From Thalassiosira profunda (taxonomy: Eukaryota; Bacillariophyta; Thalassiosirophyceae; Thalassiosirales; Thalassiosiraceae), in NCBI GenBank assembly GCA_036939355.1, contig JALLAP010001001.1:1-10219 (forward strand): DNA of 10,219 bases. The letters run 5' to 3'. This document shows positions 1 through 7,877 of the stretch, piece by piece. Position numbers and translations under genes: made by a program. Below the pieces are notes generated by a model. It had not been told where the DNA came from. It saw only the letters and a program-made list of their open reading frames with translations, and did no database searches. Position 1 is the stretch's first letter. Every line of letters starts with the position of its first letter.

Positions 1-438
1 CGCTTGAAAGAACCGAGGGGAAGGAAACGTGCCGGCTAATGATGGTATTGCCGCTACCAGGGGTAGCGACGGTGGTGGAGGAGCGGGGAATGGACGCGCC
101 GAGGCGGTGGGTTGCAAAGGGTGCAATCGTTGCAAATCAAAGAGGCCGCTCAAAATGAACGGACGGGAGAGGGGCACAATTTTAGGGGGCAATTTAGGGG
201 GGCAACCCGCGTATCTTTTATGAGTTAAGCTAAAGCTTTGTACCGCAGTTGACGGGCGGAGGGGAAATTGTCGGGGATTGCCCATTTTCGACGGGAGCGA
301 GGAGCGAGGTTGGGGAGCTCAGCGGCAACAGCAACCGGGGGCTCCTCTCCTGAGTGGGCATCCGCCGCGGAGATACATTCGTAGATCCGCAGGCTGGGTT
401 TGTTTTGCGATATTGACGCAGGGATTAAAAAGTAGAGA
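1..438. other. Non-coding 5' flank of the LRR_5 gene
   Basis: No credible gene is seen here. The open frames in this stretch start at GTG (29) or TTG (278), are short, and have compositions unlike the neighbouring proteins. The region must contain the promoter and 5' UTR of the gene starting at 439, but no TATA box or other core element stands out. A small direct repeat of a T-run, G-run and CAA lies at about 179-207. An in-frame TAG at 433-435 closes the reading frame just before the ATG at 439. Confidence 0.6.
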
Positions 439-1734
439 ATGGAAGAGGTGTGGGTCGACTACGATGGCGGCGTGGTCCAGGAGTGGCACCGGAATGCCAG
501 CCATATCCGGGTTGCGTCGGGCGTGACGGTGATTCCAACAGATGTCTTTATGGATTGTGAAGATTTGCGGGAGGTGGATCTGAGCAACGTTGCCACCATC
601 TCGGATCAGGCATTCCTTCGTTGCCGCTCACTGAAACGCGTTGTTTGGACAACTGCCTCGTCAGTTGAGATAGGAATCAATGCATTTAGCTGTTGCATCA
701 AATTGGAGGAGATTGATCTGAGCAATGCGACAAAGATTGGGCGAGGTGCTTTCTACGGTTGCGGGGCATTGACAAGCGTAACCATCCCATCATCTGTCAC
801 TGAAGTTGAAGCTTATGCATTTTACAATTGCAACGGCCTGGCGGAAGTAGAGCTAAAAGAGGGGTTACATCGCATTGGAAGCGTAGCATTCTTCGGTTGC
901 AAGGCTTTGGTTCGGGTCAGCATTCCGGCGTCTGTCACCGTCGTTGAATCGTATGCATTCAATTATTGCAGCAGAATGGCAGAAGTGGAATTGAAGGAGG
1001 GGCTGCGGCAAATTGAAGATCGTGCGTTCGAAGGCTGCAAATCGCTGCTCCGCATCAGCATTCCCTCGACTGCATTGAACGTCGGAGACAATGCTTTTAA
1101 CGGCTGCAGCAGTTTGGCAGAAGTGGAATTGAACGAGGGATTGCAAACGATTGGGGAAGGTGCATTTTGGGATTGTACTTCGTTGAAGCGCATCGCCATC
1201 CCCTCTTCCGTCACGGTGGTTGGCAGCGGGGCATTTGCGGATTGTACCAGTCTTGGAGCGGTGACTCTGAACGAGGGGGTCCATGAGATCGAATACAATG
1301 CATTCGATAACTGCCCTTTGCACCACATCAACATTCCTCCCGTTGCACTGGTGGTTGACATCGAACGGTCCAGCTGCCAGGTGATGACAACAACAATTCC
1401 CCACGAGGGGGAGAAGCTGGTCGCCTCCAAGTGGATGCAGTACCGGTGTCCGAGCCAGATTGAATATGCCGAGGCAAAGATGAACGAAATCCTAGGCCAC
1501 CAGCAGACTGATGAAGAGAAAATTAGATGCATCCGAGAGTGGTTCGCCTACTATTACCTGCTGGATGTGACAACGATGCTGGAGCTTGCTATCTGGAGGG
1601 CTAATGTGAACAGCAGTGAGCGGGATGCTGACGCCAGGAAGGCAAGCCGTCAAAACTGTGGCAGCGATATGAATATCATCATTCCAGGAGTCTTGCCGTT
1701 CTTGGAGGAGTCTTATCCCTTGGAGGAGGAGTGA
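439..1734 (+). CDS. BspA-type leucine-rich repeat (LRR_5) protein, 431 aa
   Basis: This is an LRR_5 (BspA/TpLRR-type) solenoid protein, a fold generally used for protein binding; partner and pathway are unknown. About twelve repeats end in an AFxxC-like motif, with cysteines at residues 40, 62, 86, 108, 131, 154, 177, 200, 223, 246, 269 and 292. From residue 108 onward the spacing is exactly 23. Residues 330-425 form a non-repeat cap with REWFAYY, ELAIWRA, CGSD and IIIPGVLPFLEE, a tail style I associate with diatom LRR_5 families. No signal peptide or membrane segment is visible: the start MEEVWVDYDGG is hydrophilic, so the protein is probably intracellular. The ATG at 439 is the first after an in-frame TAG at 433-435 and has a purine at -3 and G at +4. 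The gene is intronless and converges on the WDR59 gene 185 bases away. Family assignment is firm; specific function is not assigned. Confidence 0.9.
   Translation: MEEVWVDYDGGVVQEWHRNASHIRVASGVTVIPTDVFMDCEDLREVDLSNVATISDQAFLRCRSLKRVVWTTASSVEIGINAFSCCIKLEEIDLSNATKIGRGAFYGCGALTSVTIPSSVTEVEAYAFYNCNGLAEVELKEGLHRIGSVAFFGCKALVRVSIPASVTVVESYAFNYCSRMAEVELKEGLRQIEDRAFEGCKSLLRISIPSTALNVGDNAFNGCSSLAEVELNEGLQTIGEGAFWDCTSLKRIAIPSSVTVVGSGAFADCTSLGAVTLNEGVHEIEYNAFDNCPLHHINIPPVALVVDIERSSCQVMTTTIPHEGEKLVASKWMQYRCPSQIEYAEAKMNEILGHQQTDEEKIRCIREWFAYYYLLDVTTMLELAIWRANVNSSERDADARKASRQNCGSDMNIIIPGVLPFLEESYPLEEE
520..1314 (+). repeat. Coding tandem repeats, 69-bp unit in 138-bp pairs
   Basis: Repeats of 23 codons alternate between two flavours. 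One reads like IPSSVTxVxxxAFxxC (isoleucines near residues 116, 162, 208, 254). The other reads AEVELKEGLxxIxxxAFxxC (near residues 135, 181, 227). The effective unit is therefore a 46-residue, 138-bp pair. DNA identity between units is only moderate, so this is an old array, not a fresh expansion. The last canonical repeat ends at residue 292. Confidence 0.85.
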
Positions 1735-1919
1735 GGATTTGAGCATGACTTCAAGGGCTTATTGTTCTTCACTTCCTTTCATTATCTGGTATGCACCTTT
1801 CAAAGTTGTTATCCCCGCCTCCTGGTGTCTCTCCGTGCTTTCGAGGTTGCTTGTTCGTCAATATCAGTGGACATCCTCGCGATGGTGGTCGTTGGTGTAT
1901 TATGTACATTTTGCCTGCA
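1735..1919. other. Convergent intergenic spacer (3' ends)
   Basis: This 185-base spacer separates the stop codons of two convergent genes, so it must hold both 3' UTRs and polyadenylation sites, possibly overlapping. No canonical AATAAA is seen on either strand. The nearest variant on the minus strand is AATAAG, around 1758-1763. Confidence 0.6.
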
Positions 1920-4900
1920 TTAATAGTTTGTGTTAGTCTGCTGAGCGCCAGCGGTCCCCAGCATGCATTCGCAACCGCATCCGGTCGGGCAGACCGTTTG
2001 CTCCCGGAACCACTGCATCATGTGATCCACGTGCCCGCCGTGTCCGCACAGCGGGCACCACGTGCACGCCCCGCGAACGGCCGCACAACAGATCGAGCAT
2101 CGGAACGGATGGCGACCGCACGTGTTGCACCGAGGATCGCCCCGCGATCCCAACGCCGCGGGCTCCGCGCACGTTTGGCAGAGCGCCACGAAGCCCAGAC
2201 CAGGAGCCTCTCCCGCATTGGACAGGAGATTTGACTCATTGTCCAGCCGTGTGAGTGTCTCCGAGCCGGCACCGGGAGTGCTGTGGGCGAGGCGCTTTGA
2301 TATCTCCGAGCGCACAGTCAAGAGTCCCCATCCATACAACAAAGATGCATACTGACGTAGATAGTTGTCGTATCGCCGCTCGTCGAACTTGGGCAGCAGT
2401 TGATACCTCCCGCTGCCGCCTGACGAGCCCCGCCTATCCCTGCCGAATGTGAGAACGCAAACGATGGCGGAGAGCATCTGAACATCGCCTGCAGCCTCGT
2501 AATAGCGCAAAATCTGTTCCACAATCCCCGTTGTCAGTGCGTCTCCGTCCCCACCCCATCCGTCAGTCTCGTCCATCTCGAACGTGAAGATGGATTCTAT
2601 CGTCTGAGCCAGCAGCGTCCAGGTGCTCGCCTTGTCGTCCTGCCCGCAGTCGGAGCAGACTTGGGCATTGCGGAGACAGATTTTTTGGGAGACGAACAGT
2701 CTGTCAGCCGCAGCTTCGGGCGTCTGTGGATTCTCCAGCAGGTATACACCAATGGGAACTCCGTCGGACCCACTTGGAACGGGGTCTGACAGCGGCTGAT
2801 CAACCTGCTGGTTCTCGAGGCTACTTTTGCTCTTCAATAAACGCTGGTCGGGGGGCGTCATTGCCGTGGGAAGCTGATGCGCAAAGAGCTTCTTCAAGCT
2901 CGAGACCATCGAGCTTTGTTTCAACTTTGTCGCCGGCGAAAACGACGCCGAGCGTGACATGGCGGTGTCAGGAAGCGTCGTTGACATGAATGGGTCCGAT
3001 GAATTCCGAGGGAACGTGGGAGCGCCACTTGTCCCCTCCACGCCGTCCGCCTGTCTGTTACTGCCATTCTGGCGGCCATCTGGAATGGCAAAGTCGCTTA
3101 AAAGCCACCACACATTGCCAAGATCCAACCTCTGTGCGAGCTCTGGCGTTTGGCCGTGAATCATGATTTGATCGTACTTTGCAGTGACTGCGACAGAGGG
3201 CGACAACGATGGCAGCCCCACAAACTTCTCGTCACTTGCACCGGGCCCTTCCTGCTCACCACCCATCAACGGCTTTCGAGATTCTGCCCAATACTCATCG
3301 AACGCTTTGTCGAGCGAGTTTCGTCGGGAGGAGTTCTTGGACGAAACGTGGAAAAATCCCTCTGAATCGTCGCTCTCTGACTCGTCGCTGCCAAGCTCCA
3401 GCACCTCTCCATCCTCAAAACTAGTAGAGCTGCTGCCTTCGCTACTGCTGCCGTCATCATCGCTTGCAGCGTCGCCGGGCTGATCGTTGTCACCACCCCA
3501 TTGCAGTGTCTGAGACCGGAGGTTCATCTCCAACAAATCGTTCAGGGAGCGGGGAAGCGTTTTCTTCGCCTGATCGTTGGAACTCTGGCTCTGGGCACGA
3601 TCTTCCTCTTCATCGCCCTCAGTATCTACTAACACACCACTCCCTTCGCTCGTACCGAACGAGACGGTGTTTCTTCTTGGTCCAGCTGGAGATGCAGACT
3701 CCATCGTTTGATAGTACTTCCACATTCGTTTCACGGGGCCATTGTTGAACGTGACGATTCCGCCTACTGCACTAAAGGCAACCCCACAAAGAGGTGGGCA
3801 AGGAACGCGCGCTGCCTTGGCTGGATCAATGGGCAAGTTGTCGTTTTGCACGTTTACCGCATCAGCAGCCGCGTCAGTGCCACTCTCCCCGGCCGCCAAT
3901 TCAGCATCGTCAGGGATAAGCGCAGGGGCAGAGGACTTCTCAGTCAGATTGTCCGCCACTCTCAACACCCCACGAGTTGCAGCGCTGGCAGTCTCAAATT
4001 GGGAAGCATCTCCTAGCGTGGGAGATTTCTTAGGACTGGCGTGCTCGGCGTTGTCGCCAAAGAGCTCTTCTTCTTCCGTCTTGTTCCACCAGGTGGAGGA
4101 ATGGTGATCAGAGCCCTGCCGGTACACACGCGATGCCGCAGAACGGTGGATGCTCGAATCCAAACTGAATTCAGTCGGCTTCTTCGGTGCAGCTTCTGGC
4201 GCTTTCTCTCGCACGAGAAGATTGGCTGCTTCTGGCACGCCATACACTGTCAGTCGACCCGCCTCGGTGAGCGTGCATACGGAAAGCTCTTCCTTTTGCC
4301 CACTGGCAGGTGTGTCTGCCAAACGTTCCAATGCAAGGTCGACGGCAATGACCCCGCTGACGTCTCCTCGTCCAGGGGCGAACGACAGCGCATCCTCCTC
4401 GGCGCCACCTCCGCGAAAAGATACCACTTTCTGAGCGCCTCGACTTTCTTCCTCTTTGGCTTCCCCAGCGTCTACAGCAGGCAGGGCTTCGTTGCTGTCC
4501 ATGCGCCACAGCTCCACCTCCCAGCCCTCGTGCACTGGAGGGGAAGACGTCTCCTCTGGCTCCGGTTCCATGCTGGCATCTTCCAACATCAATGGAGGAG
4601 GTGACGGAGGCGGCTGATGTGTACCCTCCATGTCAGGGGACCTCATAACCATTTGATCCGGGCTATAAAGAAGTCCGTCCGCTCCATCGTCCATCCCAGT
4701 TGGAGTCGATTGCACGCCAGCAGGCTGTGACACGTCCTCCTTTGTTTCTGGGGGGTTCTCCCTGAAAATCAATATGCCGTCCGGAAAGGAAGGGTGCACT
4801 CGCGCCGCAGCAGCTCGCGACATTGTTATTCGGGATGTGGGGTGGTAAGAGATGCTGTTCTCGCCCCCATCCTCGTTGCGATCGCTGCCATTATCGACAT

Positions 4901-6335
4901 CGGCCGAGACATTGGACGCGGTACTTCTCCGGAAAACGTCAGTGGACACAGAGGACAGAGTTTTCCTGCGAGCGGCCTGCGTCCAGACTTTCACCACCAG
5001 GTCGTCCCCACCGCCCAGCGCCGCGTCCATGCCCCACGTCACAAAGCGCGGGCCAACATCGACACTCGCTTGGGATGGAGCCACGGAAGCGATCCCCACG
5101 CCGCCCCCGGGACACGCCACGAACGAATGGAGCGGACGGTCGGCCTTTCGGTCGTCCCACACCCGCACCGCCCCCGCCGCATCCAGGGTGGCAAACGCGT
5201 GTTGGGACTCGTCGTGCGAATAGGCACAGTGGACCAACGTCGCGTTGGCGCGGTGGAGCCCGTCCCTCGGACAGGTGAAGCGCGAGTTGGGCCGGGCGCC
5301 GCCGCTAGTTCCCGCCCCAGTTCCCGAAAACAATGAAGTGCGCAAATCCCAAACGCAGGCCGACCGCCCGGTCGTGGCCAGGAGGATCGGCGCCGACGGC
5401 CCCTTCCACGCCAGGCTCGTGACGTCCCCCCGCGAATGGGCCGCGGGTTTTGCCGACAATGGGACGCTGCTGTTGAGGAAGTTGCCAGAAGTGCCTCCAA
5501 GACCGTTGGTAACGTTCGACGTCACCAGCGACGACGACGACGCGACGCTGACGAGGCTCGCCTTCCGCTCCAGCGACACCGGCGAGATCAGCGACTTCGC
5601 CGCGTCCGGGACGCCCGGGGCAGATTCCGTCCCCGACGGCGGCGGCGGCGCAGTCCCCTTCGTCGCGCCCTCCTCCGATCCCAGCGAGTGCCCGTCGCCG
5701 GCGTCGTCGGTTCGCTTGGCCCCGGCCGCGCCGCTCCCGCTCCCCGCTCGCTTTGCGGAGCGGCCTCCCCCGGAGTCAGAAGCATTGAGGCGGCCGAGGA
5801 GCGGGCTCAAGGCCCGCCCGGAGCAGTCCCAGATCAATATGCCGTTTCTCCTTGCAGTTGCAAGGAGGATGGGAGATGACGAGTGATTGCATCTCTCGGC
5901 ACCGTCCGAGCTCGACACAGTAGATGAACACGGCTGAAACGCCATCGTGGAAATGCCCCCGCCACTTCCACCACTTCCCGAAGCAGCCCCCGACGACGAC
6001 GAGTAGTTGAGCACCAGCCACGGCTTCTGCGGCGCCTCCACGTCCACGACCGTGATCCCCATCGGCCCCGCGATGGCCGCCAGGGATTTCGTCCCCCCGC
6101 TTCCGAAGGTGCCCGTGCGACGCACCGCCAGGCTCGAGGGGGGATGCGCTTGAAAAGACGCCGCGGCGCGCAGTCGCTGTCCCGTCCTCGGGGTGCCCGT
6201 GCTTTTGCCAATGTTGCTTTTGATATTTGCGGTGGGTGCGGTTCCCGGCCGCGCGGGCGAGGGGCGGGGGGCGGGGTCTCCCCGCATACCCAGGGAGACG
6301 GAGCGGGGCCTTCGCTCTATCACCTCGTCTGCCAT
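1920..6335 (-). CDS. WDR59: WDR59-like subunit of the GATOR2/SEACAT complex, 1471 aa
   Basis: GATOR2 relieves GATOR1 inhibition of TORC1 in amino-acid sensing at the vacuole or lysosome. The C-terminus has the paired zinc-binding module of this family: C1386/C1389, C1403/C1406, C1413/C1416, C1424/C1427, C1430, H1432, H1435, H1438, C1449, C1453, C1455, C1457. The wording VRG, CGHGGH, HMMQWF and CPTGCGCEC matches WDR59 more closely than WDR24 or Mios. Other support is an LCGVAFSAVGGIVTFN segment at 849-864, like the conserved LCGxxF...YFT stretch of WDR59, and YASLLYGWGLLTVRSE at 1329-1344. WD40-like strands (ILIWD, ACVWDLR, VRVWDDRK, VVKVW) are spread over residues 150-452, split by Ser/Gly/Ala-rich insertions. 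Residues 455-845 and 880-1040 look disordered and acidic. Metazoan WDR59 is about 970 residues, so this protein is much longer. I cannot see a clear RWD domain. The ATG has an in-frame TAA two codons upstream and context AAACAATGG. There are no introns. Confidence 0.85.
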   Translation of the reverse strand: MADEVIERRPRSVSLGMRGDPAPRPSPARPGTAPTANIKSNIGKSTGTPRTGQRLRAAASFQAHPPSSLAVRRTGTFGSGGTKSLAAIAGPMGITVVDVEAPQKPWLVLNYSSSSGAASGSGGSGGGISTMAFQPCSSTVSSSDGAERCNHSSSPILLATARRNGILIWDCSGRALSPLLGRLNASDSGGGRSAKRAGSGSGAAGAKRTDDAGDGHSLGSEEGATKGTAPPPPSGTESAPGVPDAAKSLISPVSLERKASLVSVASSSSLVTSNVTNGLGGTSGNFLNSSVPLSAKPAAHSRGDVTSLAWKGPSAPILLATTGRSACVWDLRTSLFSGTGAGTSGGARPNSRFTCPRDGLHRANATLVHCAYSHDESQHAFATLDAAGAVRVWDDRKADRPLHSFVACPGGGVGIASVAPSQASVDVGPRFVTWGMDAALGGGDDLVVKVWTQAARRKTLSSVSTDVFRRSTASNVSADVDNGSDRNEDGGENSISYHPTSRITMSRAAAARVHPSFPDGILIFRENPPETKEDVSQPAGVQSTPTGMDDGADGLLYSPDQMVMRSPDMEGTHQPPPSPPPLMLEDASMEPEPEETSSPPVHEGWEVELWRMDSNEALPAVDAGEAKEEESRGAQKVVSFRGGGAEEDALSFAPGRGDVSGVIAVDLALERLADTPASGQKEELSVCTLTEAGRLTVYGVPEAANLLVREKAPEAAPKKPTEFSLDSSIHRSAASRVYRQGSDHHSSTWWNKTEEEELFGDNAEHASPKKSPTLGDASQFETASAATRGVLRVADNLTEKSSAPALIPDDAELAAGESGTDAAADAVNVQNDNLPIDPAKAARVPCPPLCGVAFSAVGGIVTFNNGPVKRMWKYYQTMESASPAGPRRNTVSFGTSEGSGVLVDTEGDEEEDRAQSQSSNDQAKKTLPRSLNDLLEMNLRSQTLQWGGDNDQPGDAASDDDGSSSEGSSSTSFEDGEVLELGSDESESDDSEGFFHVSSKNSSRRNSLDKAFDEYWAESRKPLMGGEQEGPGASDEKFVGLPSLSPSVAVTAKYDQIMIHGQTPELAQRLDLGNVWWLLSDFAIPDGRQNGSNRQADGVEGTSGAPTFPRNSSDPFMSTTLPDTAMSRSASFSPATKLKQSSMVSSLKKLFAHQLPTAMTPPDQRLLKSKSSLENQQVDQPLSDPVPSGSDGVPIGVYLLENPQTPEAAADRLFVSQKICLRNAQVCSDCGQDDKASTWTLLAQTIESIFTFEMDETDGWGGDGDALTTGIVEQILRYYEAAGDVQMLSAIVCVLTFGRDRRGSSGGSGRYQLLPKFDERRYDNYLRQYASLLYGWGLLTVRSEISKRLAHSTPGAGSETLTRLDNESNLLSNAGEAPGLGFVALCQTCAEPAALGSRGDPRCNTCGRHPFRCSICCAAVRGACTWCPLCGHGGHVDHMMQWFREQTVCPTGCGCECMLGTAGAQQTNTNY

Positions 6336-6798
6336 TGTTTAGTTCGATTCTAGGAATATGAATGAATGACGACTCCTCCCCAGTCCGTCTCCTTTTGCAA
6401 ATGCATGCAGCGTCTGCGAGGAATTGCAATAAGATAGCCATACAGAGAATGAGGTGTGAACATAGACAATTAAACAGGATCGGTATTCCTTTGCTTGCAA
6501 GTCCAAGGAATATTGCCTCCAAATGCAGGAAGCAAACCCCGACGCGAAAAGCAAACACCCAGCGCGGGGCCTCCGACATGGGGCGACCCTTCGGATTTCT
6601 TCGCTGCATAGGTATAACACGAACACCTGGCAGAGATGAACAATACGATACCAACACATCAAACGACGCCCGTCATCAGTTGTGCACATCAGATGTGACC
6701 AAGAGAAATAAACTCACATTTTGCAATAATAATGGATGCCGCCCGGCCGCGCAGCTACAATTGCAATTCAAGTGGAGAGGGCGTACACGTCGAGCCCT

Positions 6799-6828
6799 GC
6801 GCTCAACCGCACCGGTGAGGTGGAGCGC
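6799..6828. repeat. Imperfect 30-bp palindrome
   Basis: Two 14-base arms pair with 12 of 14 matches around a CG centre, beginning and ending with GCGCTC/GAGCGC. It lies about 465 bases upstream of the WDR59 start codon. It could be a protein-binding dyad or chance in a GC-rich stretch; nothing nearby decides between them. Confidence 0.4.
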
Positions 6829-7102
6829 CGGGACGCGACAGGCAGCTGCAGTGATGTGTGATGTGTGAAAGTGCACGTACAATACTTGCACTGTGAACTG
6901 TGGCGATGAGAGCCCTCGCGCAATCTGCGCCGCAATTTTCCGCCCTCCGCGCCCCCCGGCCCCAGCGGTGTCCCGGGGGGCTGCGAGGGACGTCGATGCG
7001 CGGCGGGATGGAGCGCGGCAGGCCGGCAGCGCGGCAGTGATGGCAGGCGTTGCTCGCTTTTGACTTTGGATCTCAACTTTCTTTTGCAAGATTCAGAGGC
7101 CG

Positions 7103-7116
7103 TAGGGTTAACCCTA
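7103..7116. repeat. Telomere-motif palindrome TAGGGTTAACCCTA
   Basis: This is a perfect 14-base palindrome of two facing telomere-type half-units (TAGGGTTA and its complement TAACCCTA). Only one unit per side is present, so it is not an array. It may be a binding site for a telobox-type factor, a scar, or coincidence. Confidence 0.4.
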
Positions 7117-7248
7117 AGAACAATCGCTGCGAAGACAGCTTTTTTCTTATGGACGACACTGTTGCCATTTGTCTTAGACCAAGAACAACTTCGAACTAGA
7201 TGTCCTTCTCAGCAGTTTACCCTTAGGAAAATAGGAAAGCTTTCTACT

Positions 7249-7480
7249 TCAGGCGATGTCTCCTCCTTCCAAGCCGGGCACATCGACATCCAGGAATTTG
7301 CCATCTCTGACGTAGCAAATGAACTGCGGTTCAGGACCGCCGGCGCCGAGCATCAGGAAGCTTCCTTCACTGGGATCGGGATTCCGGTGGCTGCAAAGTG
7401 CTGAGAGCCCACTCCACCCTCTTCGCCCCTGGGCCATCTTTGTGGGTCCAAATGTCATGTGCAAACGACGCCGTGACCTC
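7249..7480 (-). pseudogene. Frame-shifted 3' fragments of the PDZ/F-box gene
   Basis: Two pieces of protein-like sequence in different frames follow the fragment at 7455-7877. One runs from about 7480 to 7367 and contains EVTASFAHDIWTHKD and RVEWALSTLQPP. The other runs from about 7389 to 7249 and contains SEGSFLMLGAGG, PQFICYVRDGKFLDVDVPG and a TGA at 7249-7251. Each begins about where the previous frame loses sense, so together they look like the C-terminus of one ancestral protein. They may be separated by indels, sequencing errors or small introns. A possible 3' splice site (CACTTTGCAG) ends at 7391. I do not recognise the domain. The evidence is amino-acid texture and continuity only. 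Confidence 0.4.
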
Positions 7481-7877
7481 CTTGCGCTTTGTCGAGTACC
7501 AACAAATTGAGCCCATCTTTGAGCTGTGCGGCGCTTGCCTTCTTATTGATGCCATGGTCTAGAGCGGCGTTGGCGTCCGTACTGAAGTAACACTCAATCT
7601 CCGGCTTTTGAAAGCCCGTGGCGCCGATGGGGACGGGCAGGTCCCGCTCCTCGTACCACGCCACCATCTCGTCCTGCGCGACTTCGCCCCCGTGTTCCTT
7701 CACCATCCACTCCGGCATGAGGCAGATTTGGTTGTGAATCTCCTGAAGGCGTTTCTTTTCGTCCCCCGGCCGGACAGCGTACCATTTTTTGGCCTTGGCA
7801 CTCCCGTCTGACAGAACAGAGATATCGAGACGTAGAAAGTTGCTCAGCGAAACAGGTGTCGCGTGGAAGGCATCGCC
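7455..7877 (-). pseudogene. Frame-shifted continuation of the PDZ/F-box protein
   Basis: After the F-box frame becomes unconvincing near 7880, coding-like sequence resumes one frame over. It starts with GDAFHATPVSLSNFLRLDIS and contains AKKWYAVRPGDEKKR, QICLMPEWMVKEHGG, MVAWYEERDLPVPIGATG and IECYFSTDANAALDHG, ending at a TGA at 7455-7457. The frame is open upstream to 7988, but that end overlaps the F-box frame. There is no ATG at a sensible start (the frame's apparent start is GTG at 7988), so it is not an independent gene. It is best read as the next part of the upstream gene after a one-base shift, or as an exon after a short intron. I do not recognise this domain; the WYEER...FSTD wording has the texture of a conserved domain. 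No homology is claimed. Confidence 0.5.

Larger units (their letters stand above)
6336..7248. other. Non-coding region containing the WDR59 upstream/promoter
   Basis: This roughly 900-base stretch lies between the start of the WDR59 gene and the 3' remnants of the PDZ/F-box gene, which runs in the same direction. I see no convincing gene. A minus-strand frame over 6336-6657 is open and hydrophobic but begins with GTG and runs out of frame into the WDR59 coding region. The part nearest WDR59 is AT-richer; 6900-7050 is GC-rich. It includes an imperfect palindrome at 6799-6828 and a telomere-like palindrome at 7103-7116. No canonical TATA box was identified. Confidence 0.5.

Noticed and set aside
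29..526. Plus-strand open frames at the left end
   Set aside because: They start at GTG or TTG, are short, and the second overlaps the LRR_5 gene in another frame.
865..1532. Two overlapping minus-strand open frames of about 180-190 residues
   Set aside because: They are shadows of the periodic LRR_5 array and show the same 138-bp repetition in meaningless residues.
4041..5886. Several plus-strand open frames of 120-213 residues
   Set aside because: All lie antisense to the WDR59 coding sequence and have no motif or consistent texture; GC-rich coding DNA commonly leaves such frames open.
5776..6657. Minus-strand open frame with a hydrophobic N-terminal part
   Set aside because: It starts at GTG, covers the WDR59 upstream region, then runs through WDR59 coding sequence in the wrong frame; the composition there is Arg/Ala/Gly noise.
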